This document shows positions 53,949 to 64,000 of a DNA stretch of 64,000 bases, in pieces. The DNA is taken from positions 1 to 64,000 of the forward strand of contig JAVKPJ010000052.1 in assembly GCA_033032175.1 (NCBI GenBank), given 5' to 3'. The position numbers were made by a program, and so were the translations under genes. How positions within the stretch are numbered: position 1 is the first letter of the stretch; every line of letters starts with the position of its first letter. Source of the stretch: Saturnia japonica. Its lineage: Eukaryota > Arthropoda > Insecta > Lepidoptera > Saturniidae. Below the pieces are notes generated by a model. The model searched no databases. It was not told the DNA's origin and saw only the letters and a list, made by a program, of their open reading frames with translations.

Positions 53949-56056
53949 ATGGAGGCAAAACCAAAGAAGTTATTACCCCAGGAGGGTACCAGCTCCTCGG
54001 GAGCTGGAGAATCCCTCTCCGAGCCTGGCTCGGGCTGCCCCGCGTTCTCTGGGGGGGCAAAGTTTTGCATAGTAAGAAAACGACGACCTTAGCAAGTAAC
54101 CGGACTGCTGATTCTCATGACGATACGACCTTGGCTTCGCCCACACGGAACTTTGAAACGCCTTTTTATAAGGCTTGACAGGAATTTGAGGCTTGATGCA
54201 TTTGCGATTAAGCACTGGGGAGAAAGCTCCGGAATGGAGACTGTGGCTTTTGACTCCAGAAAGCGGCGGCTTAAAGTTAGTAAAACGGGTTTGCTTGAAG
54301 TGGAAACACCTCCAAGCAAAGTTTCGACTGCTGGGAGGGGTAAGACTCGAGGCCCTGGCTGCTCTGTGGGGTTGGTGCATGGGGCAGTAACTGATGCGGC
54401 GCCACAGGTGTGCCCTCTTCCTGGGTCGACGAGCTCTCTTGAGGATGGTGAACCTGTGGATGAGGCTGGTGCCATTGCGGATGTGGGACTGCTTGATGGC
54501 ATCGAGCTTCTCGACCCAGAATGCTTAGAGCACTCGCAAAGGAGAAGGTAGATGATATCCTTGGGGTTGCCAAGAAGTCTGGCAACCTCAAGGGTACGTT
54601 TGTCAAAAAACTTAAGGAGGCGGCATGGACGCTCCGGGAAGTTACTGCCACTGCTCTCACGCGTACGGTGGTGGAGGAGACCCTCGTTCTGCGGCGCGGA
54701 CGGGGAGGTTACGTCGGGAGATCGAGAGTCTCAAGGCGGAGCTCTCCTCGTTACGTAGTCGGGTCGAGGTTGCTCCTGTGCTGCCGTCGTCACAAGGGCT
54801 GCCGGATCTAGGGCAGAGTCAAGATCCTTTGCCGAAGGCGTTGGTGGAAGCGCTGGGGGTCCACATGGCGGGGATGGAGCGGTCTCTCCGGGTCACGATG
54901 GGGGAGGTCGTGACCGCCCAAATTGAGGCCCTGGAGGACCGCCTCCTTCCCGCCAAAGTGGTTCGCCCCCCTCTGGCCGCCGAGAAAAAGAAGAGGAATG
55001 GTCCCACATTATCCAAGCCTACTAGGGTAAGGCTGTGGAACGAAAGAGCGTAGAGCCTCTGGGAATAGAGTTGGGCTCATTTCCGGCCCTGAATCCTGTT
55101 CCCATCCCGGCTCCAAATCCCGACCCTATAGTGGGCCCTGAACAAGAGGATGGGTGGACTACCGTGGCCCGTCGCCGTAAACGCCAGGCCAGGGAAGCCC
55201 GGAAAGATCCAGCTGTTACTCAGTCGGCTGCTGAAACTGTAGCTCGTGCATCTAGCACAAAATTGCCGGCTACCAGAGGCAAGAAGAAGCTCCCCTCGTC
55301 ACCGCGCTCTGCTGCAGTGCTTATTACGCTGCAGCCTGGGGCGCTGGCGGGGGGAGTCAGCTACAAGGCGGCTCTGTTGAAGGCACAGCAACATGCCGTG
55401 ATGTCGGATTTGGAGCTTGACAACATTCGCTTCGGCTCTCAGCAACGGGGGCTAGAATTGTCGAGATCTCAGGTGCCCGTGGAGACGAACAGGCTGACCG
55501 GCTTGCCGAAAAACTTCGGGTGGCGATGGCCGACGTGGCCACTATAGCCAGGCCGGTCAAAAAGGCCGATATCCGCATCGTGGGCCTAGACGAAACGGTG
55601 TCGGTGGAGCAGGTTGTGCTTGCTGCGGCAACGAAGGGAGGCTGCGAGGCAGCACTCATTCGGGGGGGGAAATTCGACCTTATGGCAGGGGCAGTGGAGC
55701 GGTACATTTATCGCTCCCAGCTGCCGCTGCTAAGGCCTTAATTGAGGCGAAACGGCTTCGGGTTGGGTGGAGTTCGGCGCGAGTACGCCTCCTGGAGGAC
55801 GGGCCCATGCGGTGTTTCCGCTGTATGGAGGTGGGCCACACGCGCCCACTCTGCCCATCAACGGCTGTGGATAGAGGAACCTTGTGCTTCCGCTGCGGAG
55901 AGCCTGGCCACAAGGCGCAACAGTGTACAGCTGAAAAGCTGCATTGCGCCTTGTGTGCCGACGCCGGCAGGCCGTCGGGGCATTATATGGGGGGAGCGGC
56001 CTGCAGGCCGCCAGAAACCAGCGAAGAGAGCTGCACCGGCACCGAGACCTCCGTAG
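53949..56056 (+). pseudogene. E14 ORF1 (gag-like), frameshifted
   Basis: Start MEAKPKKLLPQEGTSSSGAGESL at 53949. Breaks against E16: a 7-G run near 54056, an extra T near 54165, and indels near 54515, 54690, 55030, 55430 and 55665-55735. The coiled coil (54521-54690), linker (54700-55030), basic RRRKRQ segment (55170), RNA-binding-like domain (55520-55670) and three knuckles (55807-55990) can all be read in pieces. Ends at TAG 56054-56056. Confidence 0.85.
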
Positions 56057-56309
56057 GGGGGTTGCGTAGACGTTGGGTGGCAGGAGGGGGCGGTTTACTC
56101 GCCTCCTTCCTCCGCCCTTGCTGGACCAAGGGGAGACGGGGGGGGGGCCCGTCTTCCCATTGCACTGGTTCAGCCGTCTGGGAGACAGTTGGGGTTGTAC
56201 CAGACTGTCTCTCTTTAGCGCCTGGGCCCGACTGGGGCCGGCCGCCGGGGCGTCGCGGCAGATTGCAACCGCAGTGCCCGCACGTCCCCCACTATGGCGG
56301 CCGATGGTA

Positions 56310-56395
56310 CACCGTGGAGTTTTAGTGAGTAGGAGTCTCACATAACCACTCGTCCCCCCGGGCGGGTGTGTACCCATGAAGGGTTTCTCCACGTT
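56310..56395 (+). other. E14 3'-terminal three-stem RNA structure
   Basis: Gag-only type; CGTGGAG/CTCCACG, GTGAG/CTCAC. Confidence 0.75.
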
Positions 56396-56422
56396 AAAAA
56401 AAAAAAAAAAAAAAAAAAAAAA

Positions 56423-56440
56423 GTTAGGTTAGGTTAGGTT
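56423..56440 (+). repeat. Short TTAGG spacer
   Basis: GTTAGGTTAGGTTAGGTT; one G fewer than the matching spacer 62160-62178. Confidence 0.92.
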
Positions 56441-56517
56441 GGGGTGCGATGTCAGAAACCTCCTCGTGGTGCACCCCGGGCAACGTCGGCCACTTTGGTC
56501 GACGGCTAATTTCTGAC
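56441..56517 (+). ncRNA. HDV-like ribozyme at the 5' end of E15
   Basis: P1 GGGGTGC/GCACCCC. P2 GTCAGAA/TTCTGAC. P4 GTCGGCC/GGTCGAC, a double change from GTCGACC/GGTCGGC that keeps the stem. J4/2 GGCTAATT. Confidence 0.88.
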
Positions 56518-56754
56518 GCGCTCCTCCTGGTATCCCTCTGCTTATCAGAGGGGACTATGGAGGAGCGCAGGCTGGAGGGCCGTTAAAAGCTCCTGGGTGT
56601 GGCGTGTGAGCAGCGCACCCAGTACCGGGCTGGGGCCGATGAGGGCTCAGTTTGAGCCCCAAGGGCCCAGTTCCGGGTAGCGGCTGGCGGGATCGGTTGT
56701 TTCATACTGATCCCGGCAGGCGTACTGCGAACTGGACGTGGAGAATCAGGAGTG

Positions 56755-58936
56755 ATGGAAGCAAAATTAAAAAGAATGATATACCCCAGGAGGGTACCAG
56801 CTCCACAGGAGCTGGGAATCCCCCCGAGCCTAGCTCGGGCTGCCCCACGTCTTCTGGGGGGGGCAGAATTTTGCGTTCAAGGATATCTACGACGACCATT
56901 GCGAGCACAAGGACAGATGATAACACAAAAATGACGACTCAGGCTAACCTAAATAGGACAACTGAAAGACCCGTTGTGGTTTTGAATAGGGATCCGGCGT
57001 TGGAACTGTTCGCGGTTCGGCACTGGGGTGAGAATCCAAGTAGTTCAGGGACGGTGTTTTTAGCGACCGCAGAAAAACGGGCCCATCTGCTTGATGAAGA
57101 TGGATTGGAGGAGGTGGAAAATCCACCACCCTGCAAGGTCACGACGGCCCGCAGGGGTAAAACCCGTGACCGGGGATCAACTGCTGGGTTTGACGCATGC
57201 AGAAGTCATCGGAGAGGCGGTGTGTCGACGGACTGTCCCTCTGCCGAACCGTCCTGCAATGTTGAGACTGTGACGTGGCGGACGTTGGAGTGCTCGATGG
57301 CATCGAGTTGCTCGATCCTGCAAGTCTCAGTGCGCTTGCTAAGGAGAAGGTGGACGCGATCCTTGGGGTTGCCAAAAGATCTGGCAACCTCAAGGGTACG
57401 TTCATCAAGGCTCTGAAGGAGGCGGGCCTGGGACCTTGCAGGAGGTTACATCTACTGCCCTGACTCGTACTGTTTCGAGCGAAACGCTTCCCTCCGCAGG
57501 GAGACACGCAGGCTGCGCGAGGAGGTCGGGGAACTCAGGGCGGAGCTTGTCACCCTGCGTAGTAAGACGACGGTATTACCATTGTCGCCTGAGCCACAGC
57601 CGCAGCCAGAACCACGGCTGCAGCCAGAGCTGCAGCTGGAGTTGCAGCCGGAAGCTTCCTGTCAGGAACCGGATGCTTTGGCTAAAGCCCTATTTGACGC
57701 GTTGGACAATCACGTAGCGAGGATGGAGCGGTCGCTCCGGATATCTTTGGGCGATGTAATTACCGCCCGCATAGAGGGTTTGGAGGACCGTCTCCTTCCC
57801 GCCACGGTGATTCGGCCACCACTGGCGGCAGATCAAGGAACAGTGTCTGGTTCCGCAGCTCCCAAGGCTGCAAGGCCTAAGACTGCGGCTTCACGAAGAG
57901 TGAAGCCTGCTACTAAGCCTCCATCTGAGGGCACGATAGCGGATATCTCGCCTCAGGCACCCCTGGGGATCGAGAAGGCCCAGCTTCAGGCTACTGACCC
58001 TGCTCGGCCTACAGATCATGACGAAGGCTGGTCAACTGTGGTACGCCGTCGCCGTAAGGCGAAAAAGAAAACCACTCTTGCGGCTCCAACGGCGGTAGCG
58101 ACAGCGCCTCCTGTGACTCGTGGAAAAGACTGTGCCGCCCAAGCCGAGGAAGAGGCTCCCCTCAGCGCCGCGGTCGGCCGCAGTGCTCATTACATTGCGG
58201 CCGGGGGCGGTGGCGGAAGGGATGACCTACAGCGCTGCTTTGGCGAAGGTGCGGGACTCCATTCCGCTAGCTGATCTCGGCATCGACAATCTGTCACTCC
58301 GTCATACTGCCTCGGGGTCAAGTTAATTGAAATTCCTGGCGCCCGAGGCCCAGAGCAGGCGGATGGCCTGGCGCAGAGGGTCCAAGTGGTATTGGGTGAC
58401 GTAGCCACGGTAGTCAGACCTATTAAACGGGCTGACATTCGGGTCATGGGTCTGGATGATTCTGTGTCGGCAGAGGAAGTCGTCGTGGCAGCGGCGACAA
58501 AAGGTGGCTGCAACCCAGCCCTTATTAGGGCAGGGGAAATACGCACCTACGGGAGGGGTAGTGGAGCAATCCATCTATCGCTCCCTGTCGCCGCTGCCAG
58601 GGTGCTGGTGGACGCTAAGCGATTTTTGGTTGGGTGGAGCGCAGCGCGTGTCCGGCTTCTTGAGGGGGGGCCTCTGAGGTGCTACCGGTGTCTCGATGTA
58701 GGCCATACCAGGCCTTTCTGCACATCAGACACAGACCGAGGAGCGCTGTGCTTTAGATGCGGGCAGCCCGGCCATAAGGCGCAAGAGTGCACAGCTGCAA
58801 AGCTGCACTGCGCCTTGTGTGCCGACACTGGGATGCCGGCTGAGCACTACATGGGGGGGAAAAAGTGCAGGCCTCCTGACAAGAAAAGAGACGACACCAC
58901 CACCAGCGCCAAGACCCTTATAGGGATCGAGCGTAG
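56755..58936 (+). pseudogene. E15 ORF1 (gag-like), frameshifted
   Basis: The ATG at 56755 (MEAKLK) shifts within the A run before PQEGT. Pieces: 56780-57165 (PQEGTSSTGAG, ELFAVRHW, KVTTARRGKTRDRG), 57275-57430 (coiled-coil start), 57582-58130 (linker with Gln/Pro repeats, VRRRRKAKKK), 58130-58320 and 58386-58930 (MGLDDSVSAEEV, three knuckles CYRC, CFRC, CALC). A final indel makes the last frame read through into the 3' UTR to 59201; the ancestral stop is TAG 58934-58936. Confidence 0.86.
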
Positions 58937-59178
58937 ACGTTGGGTGGTAGGAGGGGGGCGGTTCACTCGCCTCCTTCCTCCGCCCTTGCTGGACCAAGGG
59001 GAGACGGGTCGGGGGGCCCCGTCTTCCCATTGCACTGGTTCAGCCGTCTGGGAGACAGTTGGGGTTGTACCAGACTGTCTCTCTTTAGCGCCGGGGCCCG
59101 ATTTGGGCCAGCCGCCGGGGCGACGCGGCAGATTGCAATCGCAGTGCCCGCGGCGTCCCACTATGGCGGCCGATGGTA

Positions 59179-59261
59179 CACCGTGGAGTTTTAGTGAGTA
59201 GGAGTCTCACATAACCACTCGTCCCCCCGGGCGAGTGTGTACCCATTAAGGGTTTCTCCAC

Positions 59262-59264
<3 letters not shown>
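59179..59264 (+). other. E15 3'-terminal three-stem RNA structure
   Basis: Gag-only type stems retained. Confidence 0.75.
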
Positions 59265-59315
<51 letters not shown>

Positions 59316-59317
<2 letters not shown>

Positions 59318-59349
59318 TTAGGTTAGGTTAGGTTAGGTTAGGTTAGGTT
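59316..59349 (+). repeat. TTAGG array (about 7 units)
   Basis: Perfect repeat between E15 poly(A) and E16. Confidence 0.96.
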
Positions 59350-59360
59350 GGGGTGCGAGT

Positions 59361-59437
59361 GGGGTGCGATGTCAGAAACCTCCTCGTGGTGCACCCCGGG
59401 CAACGTCGACCAGTTTGGTCGGCGGCTGATACCTGAC
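59361..59437 (+). ncRNA. HDV-like ribozyme at the 5' end of E16 (P2 mismatch)
   Basis: P1 and P4 are intact. P2 combines GTCAGA (E1/E15-type 5' strand) with CCTGAC (E14-type 3' strand), leaving one A-C mismatch, as expected of a chimera. J4/2 GGCTGATA. Confidence 0.8.
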
Positions 59438-59678
59438 AAAACTCCTCCCGGTATCCCTCTGGTTATCAGAGGGGACTGTGGAGGGGTTATTGGCTGGAGG
59501 GCCATTTAAAAGCTCCTGGGTTGTGGCATGTGCGCGGCGCACCCAGTACCAGGCTGGGGCCGATGAGGGCTCAATCTGAGCCCCAAGGGCCCAGTTCCGG
59601 ACAGCGGCTGGCGGGATCGGTAGCTTTTATACCGGTCCCGGCAGGCGTACCGCAAACTGACGGTAGAAGGAGATAAGG

Positions 59679-61795
59679 ATGGAGGCAAAACCAAAGAAGT
59701 TATTACCCCAGGAGGGTACCAGCTCCTCGGGAGCTGGAGAATCCCTCTCCGAGCCTGGCTCGGGCTGCCCCGCGTTCTCTGGGGGGGGCAAAGTTTTGCA
59801 TAGTAAGAAAACGACGACCTTAGCAAGTAACCGGACTGCTGATTCTCATGACGATACGACCTTGGCTTCGCCCACACGGAACTTTGAAACGCCTTTTATA
59901 AGGCTTGACAGGAATTTGAGGCTTGATGCATTTGCGATTAAGCACTGGGGAGAAAGCTCCGGAATGGAGACTGTGGCTTTTGACTCCAGAAAGCGGCGGC
60001 TTAAAGTTAGTAAAAACGGGTTTGCTTGAAGTGGAAACACCTCCAAGCAAAGTTTCGACTGCTGGGAGGGGTAAGACTCGAGGCCCTGGCTGCTCTGTGG
60101 GGTTGGTGCATGGGGCAGTAACTGATGCGGCGCCACAGGTGTGCCCTCTTCCTGGGTCGACGAGCTCTCTTGAGGATGGTGAACCTGTGGATGAGGCTGG
60201 TGCCATTGCGGATGTGGGACTGCTTGATGGCATCGAGCTTCTCGACCCAGATATGTTAGAGCACTCGCAAAGGAGAAGGTAGATGATATCCTTGGGGTTG
60301 CCAAGAAGTCTGGCAACCTCAAGGGTACGTTTGTCAAAAAACTTAAGGAGGCGGCATGGACGCTCCGGGAAGTTATGCCACTGCTCTCACGCGTACGGTG
60401 GTGGAGGAGACCCCTGTTCTGCGGCGCGAACGGGGAGGTTACGTCGGGAGATCGAGAGTCTCAAGGCGGAGCTCTCCTCGTTACGTAGTCGGGTCGAGGT
60501 TGCTCCTGTGCTGCCGTCGTCACAAGGGCTGCCGGATCTAGGGCAGAGTCAAGATCCTTTGCCGAAGGCGTTGGTGGAAGCGCTGGGGGTCCACATGGCG
60601 GGGATGGAGCGGTCTCTCCGGGTCACGATGGGGGAGGTCGTGACCGCCCAAATTGAGGCCCTGGAGGACCGCCTCCTTCCCGCCAAAGTGGTTCGCCCCC
60701 CTCTGGCCGCCGAGAAAAAGAAGAGGAATGGTCCCACATTATCCAAGCCTACTAGGCGTAAGGCTGTGGAACGAAAGAGCGTAGAGCCTCTGGGAATAGA
60801 GTTGGGCTCATTTCCGGCCCTGAATCCTGTTCCCATCCCGGCTCCAAATCCCGACCCTATAGTGGGCCCTGAACAAGAGGGATGGGTGGACTACCGTGGC
60901 CCGTCGCCGTAAACGCCAGGCCAGGGAAGCCCGGAAAGATCCAGCTGTTACTCAGTCGGGCTGCTGAAAACTGTAGCTCGTGCATCTAGCACAAAATTGC
61001 CGGCTACCAGAGGCAAGAAGAAGCTCCCCTCGTCACCGCGCTCTGCTGCAGTGCTTATTACGCTGCAGCCTGGGGCGCTGGCGGGGGGAGTCAGCTACAA
61101 GGCGGCTCTGTTGAAGGCACAGCAACATGCCGTGATGTCGGATTTGGAGCTTGACAACATCTCGCTTCGGCTCTCAGCAACGGGGGCTAGAATTGTCGAA
61201 GATCTCAGGTGCCCGTGGAGACGAACAGGCTGACCGGCTTGCCGAAAAACTTCGGGTGGCGATGGCCGACGTGGCCACTATAGCCAGGCCGGTCAAAAAG
61301 GCCGATATCCGCATCGTGGGGCCTAGACGAAACGGTGTCGGTTGGAGCAGGTTGTGCTTGCTGCGGCAACGAAGGGAGGCTGCGAGGCAGCACTCATTCG
61401 GGCGGGGGAAATTCGACCTTTGGCAGGGGCAGTGGAGCGGTACATTTATCGCTCCCAGCTGCCGCTGCTAAGGCCTTTAATTGAGGCGAAACGGCTTCGG
61501 GTTGGGTGGAGTTCGGCGCGAGTACGCCTCCTGGAGGACGGGCCCATGCGGTGTTTCCGCTGTATGGAGGTGGGCCACACGCGCCCACTCTGCCCTCAAC
61601 GGCTGTGGATAGAGGAACCTTGTGCTTCCGCTGCGGAGAGCCTGGCCACAAGGCGCAACAGTGTACAGCTGAAAAAGCTGCATTGCGCCTTGTGTGCCGA
61701 CGCCGGCAGGCCGTCGGGGCATTATATGGGGGGAGCGGCCTGCAGGCCGCCAGGAACCAGCGAAGAGAGCTGCACCGGCACCGAGACCTCCGTAG
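59679..61795 (+). pseudogene. E16 ORF1 (gag-like), frameshifted
   Basis: Start MEAKPKKLLPQEGTSSSGAGESL. Frame is intact to about 60015 (LDAFAIKHWGESSG, RKRRLKV), where one A more than E14 shifts it; the 59923-60260 frame continues (KVSTAGRGKTRG). Further breaks lie near 60255, 60375 (one base lost), 60890, 60965, 61320-61340, 61425 and 61595-61675. Knuckles are in 61550-61740. TAG 61793-61795. Confidence 0.85.
59705..59790 (+). other. E16 structured coding block (PQEGT module, reference)
   Basis: Codes for PQEGTSSSGAGESLSEP...GCPAFSGGG. By eye, the RNA folds as GAGGG (59712-59716) with CCCTC (59743-59747) enclosing CCAGCTCC (59719-59726) with GGAGCTGG (59730-59737). Then CCGAGC (59749-59754) pairs with GCTCGG (59758-59763), and TGCCCC (59766-59771) with GGGGCA (59785-59790). 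Other copies: 3203-3285, 8757-8841, 12949-13035, 53974-54059, 56781-56872, 62516-62601, plus two in each TB element. Confidence 0.65.
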
Positions 61796-62047
61796 GGGGG
61801 TTGCGTTAGACGTTGGGTGGCAGGAGGGGGCGGTTTACTCGCCTCCTTCCTCCGCCCTTGCTGGACCAAGGGGAGAGGGTCGGGGGGCCCGTCTTCCCAT
61901 TGCACTGGTTCAGCCGTCTGGGAGACAGTTGGGGTTGTACCAGACTGTCTCTCTTTAGCGCCTGGGCCCGACTGGGGCCGGCCGCCGGGGCGTCGCGGCA
62001 GATTGCAACCGCAGTGCCCGCACGTCCCACTATGGCGGCCGATGGTA

Positions 62048-62133
62048 CACCGTGGAGTTTTAGTGAGTAGGAGTCTCACATAACCACTCGTCCCCCCGGG
62101 CGGGTGTGTACCCATGAAGGGTTTCTCCACGTT
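62048..62133 (+). other. E16 3'-terminal three-stem RNA structure
   Basis: Gag-only type stems retained. Confidence 0.75.
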
Positions 62134-62159
62134 AAAAAAAAAAAAAAAAAAAAAAAAAA

Positions 62160-62178
62160 GGTTAGGTTAGGTTAGGTT
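62160..62178 (+). repeat. Short TTAGG spacer (19 nt)
   Basis: GGTTAGGTTAGGTTAGGTT. Confidence 0.94.
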
Positions 62179-62254
62179 GGGGTGCGATGTCAGAAACCTC
62201 CTCGTGGTGCACCCCGGGCAACGTCGGCCACTTTGGTCGACGGTAATTTCTGAC
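62179..62254 (+). ncRNA. HDV-like ribozyme at the 5' end of E17, catalytic C missing
   Basis: P1, P2 and P4 are as in E15, but J4/2 reads GGTAATT where E15 has GGCTAATT. The deleted C is the expected catalytic base, so this copy should be inactive unless the deletion is a sequencing error. Confidence 0.75.
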
Positions 62255-62491
62255 GCGCTCCTCCTGGTATCCCTCTGCTTATCAGAGGGGACTATGGAGG
62301 AGCGCAGGCTGGAGGGCCGTTAAAAGCTCCTGGGTGTGGCGTGTGAGCAGCGCACCCAGTACCGGGCTGGGGCCGATGAGGGCTCAGTTTGGCCCCAAGG
62401 GCCCAGTTCCGGGTAGCGGCTGGCGGGATCGGTTGTTTCATACTGATCCCGGCAGGCGGTACTGCGAACTGGACGTGGAGAATCAGGAGTG

Positions 62492-64000
62492 ATGGAAGCA
62501 AAATTAAAGAATGATTACCCCAGGAGGGTACCAGCTCCACAGGAGTGGAGAATCCCCCCGAGCCTAGCTCGGGCTGCCCCACGTTCTTCTGGGGGGGGCA
62601 GAATTTTGCGTTCAAGGATATCTACGACGACCATTGCGAGCACAAGGACAGATGATAACACAAAAATGACGACTCAGGCTAACCTAAATAGGACAACTGA
62701 AAGACCCGTTGTGGTTTTGAATAGGGATCCGGCGTTGGAACTGTTCGCGGTTCGGCACTGGGGTGAGAATCCAAGTAGTTCAGGGACGGTGTTTAGCGAC
62801 CGCAGAAAACGGGCCCATCTGCTTGATGAAGATGGATTGGAGGAGGTGGAAAATCCACCACCCTGCAAGGTCACGACGGCCCGCAGGGGTTAAAACCCGT
62901 GACCGGGGATCAACTGCTGGGTTGACGCATGCAGAAGTCATCGGAGAGGCAGGTGTGTCGACGGACTGTCCCTCTGCCGAACCGTCCTGCAATGTTGAGG
63001 ACGTGTGACGTGGCGGACGTTGGAGTGCTCGATGGCATCGAGTTGCTCGATCCTGCAAAGTCTCAGTGCGCTTGCTAAGGAGAAGGTGGACGCGATCCTT
63101 GGGGTTGCCAAAAGATCTGGCAACCTCAAGGGTACGTTCATCAAGGCTCTGAAGGAGGCGGCCTGGACCTTGCAGGAGGTTACATCTACTGCCCTGACTC
63201 GTACTGTTTCGAGCGAAACGCTTCTCCTCCGCAGGGAGACACGCAGGCTGCGCGAGGAGGTCGGGGAACTCAGGGCGGAGCTTGTCACCCTGCGTAGTAA
63301 GACGACGGTATTACCATTGTCCGCCTGGCCACAGCCGCAGCCAGAACCACGGCTGCAGCCAGAGCTGCAGCTGGAGTTGCAGCCGGAAGCTTCCTGTCAG
63401 GAACCGGATGCTTTTGGCTAAAGCCCTATTTGACGCGTTGGACAATCACGTAGCGAGGATGGAGCGGTCGCTCCGGATATCTTTGGGCGATGTAATTACC
63501 GCCCGCATAGAGGGTTTGGAGGACCGTCTCCTTCCCGCCACGGTGATTCGGCCACCACTGGGGCAGATCAAGGAACAGTGTCTGGTTCCGCAGCTCCCAA
63601 GGCTGCAAGGCCTAAGACTGCGGCTTCACGAAGAGTGAAGCCTGCTACTAAGCCTCCATCTGAGGGCACGATAGCGGATATCTCGCCTCAGGCACCCCTG
63701 GGGATCGAGAAGGCCCAGCTTCAGGCTACTGGACCCTGCTCGGCCTACAGATCATGACGAAGGCTGGTCAAACTGTGGTACGCCGTCGCCGTAAGGCGAA
63801 AAAGAAAACCACTCTTGCGGCTCCAAAGGCGGGTAGCGACAGCGCCTCCTGTGACTCGTGGAAAGACTGTGCCGCCCAAGCCGAGGAAGAGGCTCCCCTC
63901 AGCGCCGCGGTCGGCCGCAGTGCTCATTACATTGCGGCCGGGGGCGGTGGGGCGGAAGGACTGACCTACAGCGCTGCTTTGGCGAAGGTGCGGGACTCCA
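62492..64000 (+). pseudogene. E17 ORF1 (gag-like), frameshifted and incomplete
   Basis: The ATG at 62492 (MEAKLK) loses frame before PQEGT, as in E15. Pieces: 62520-62800, 62763-62890 region (shifted), 63005-63310 (coiled coil EKVDAILGVAKRSGNLKGTF, then TRRLREEV), 63330-63410 (Gln/Pro repeats), 63420-63560 (VARMERSLRISLGDVITARIEGLEDRLLPATVIRPP), then linker. Breaks near 62890, 63058, 63322, 63415, 63560 and 63730. The zinc knuckles lie beyond the window. Confidence 0.82.

Larger units (their letters stand above)
53636..56422 (+). mobile_element. E14: gag-only family alpha (subtype shared with E16)
   Basis: Full length, 2.79 kb; 3' UTR 56057-56395; poly(A) of 27 (56396-56422). Nearly identical to E16. 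Confidence 0.92.
56441..59315 (+). mobile_element. E15: gag-only family alpha (subtype shared with E17)
   Basis: Full length, 2.87 kb; 3' UTR 58937-59264; poly(A) of 51 (59265-59315). Confidence 0.92.
59350..62159 (+). mobile_element. E16: gag-only family alpha with doubled, chimeric 5' end
   Basis: It starts with GGGGTGCGAGT (59350-59360), an 11-nt start of a TA-type ribozyme, followed by a second start GGGGTGCGATG at 59361. The rest matches E14. 3' UTR 61796-62133; poly(A) of 26 (62134-62159). Confidence 0.92.
62179..64000 (+). mobile_element. E17: gag-only family alpha, cut by window end
   Basis: Matches E15 from its first base; about 1.8 kb visible, ending inside ORF1. Confidence 0.92.

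Noticed and set aside
2856..64000. LTR retrotransposon or Penelope-like origin of the array
   Set aside because: No LTRs, integrase or protease; poly(A) ends, APE-type endonuclease and YADD reverse transcriptase fit non-LTR elements.
1..64000. tRNA, rRNA or host protein-coding genes
   Set aside because: None recognised; all supported coding sequence belongs to retroelements or the viral fragment.

Overview
This window looks like insect chromosome-end DNA. From position 2811 to the right edge it is an array of telomere-targeted non-LTR retrotransposons, separated by short runs of the insect telomeric repeat TTAGG. All of these elements lie on the + strand. Each ends in a genomic poly(A) tract that is followed (where a repeat is present) by GGTTAGG..., and most begin directly after ...GGTT. 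These junctions match the nicking pattern known for the TRAS-type endonuclease (TTA/GG on one strand, TT/AGG on the other). The TTAGG strand runs 5' to 3' toward the right, so if this is a terminal telomere the chromosome end lies to the right and position 1 is centromere-proximal. The species cannot be named from the sequence; Hymenoptera and Lepidoptera with TTAGG telomeres are both possible.

Layout. Positions 1-2810 (minus strand) are subtelomeric: an endogenous RNA-virus fragment with the start of a superfamily 1 helicase (1-1409), joined to the 3' part of an unrelated RNase H-bearing non-LTR retrotransposon ORF2 (1402-2810). That fragment is cut off exactly at the first TTAGG array. Seventeen telomeric elements follow, named E1-E17 here. 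Family TA (TRAS-like, ORF1+ORF2): E7 is full length with an intact 1052-residue ORF2; E11 and E12 are full length but frameshifted; E4, E8 and E9 are partial. Family TB (second autonomous family): E10 and E13. Gag-only family alpha: E1, E3, E5, E14, E15, E16, E17. Gag-only family beta: E2, E6. A 100-N assembly gap sits at 26865-26964.

How the parts may work together. Full-length TA, alpha and beta elements begin with what I read as an HDV-like self-cleaving ribozyme whose predicted cut site is the element 5' end. TA and beta share one type of 5' leader. TB and alpha share another, which continues into a structured N-terminal coding block. All families end in the same three-stem RNA fold just before the poly(A), with compensatory changes between families. 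The gag-only elements (about 2.7 kb) have an ORF1 with three zinc knuckles but no endonuclease or reverse transcriptase. The simplest reading is a two-component telomere system, comparable to Drosophila HeT-A (gag only) with TART (reverse transcriptase), but built in a TTAGG telomere: TA/TB ORF2 recognises the common 3' fold and copies the gag-only RNAs. This is inference.

Limits. Many ORFs are broken by one-base indels, mostly in homopolymers and densest around the N gap. Some frameshifts may be long-read assembly errors and not biological decay. Frame breaks were located by comparing copies within the window.
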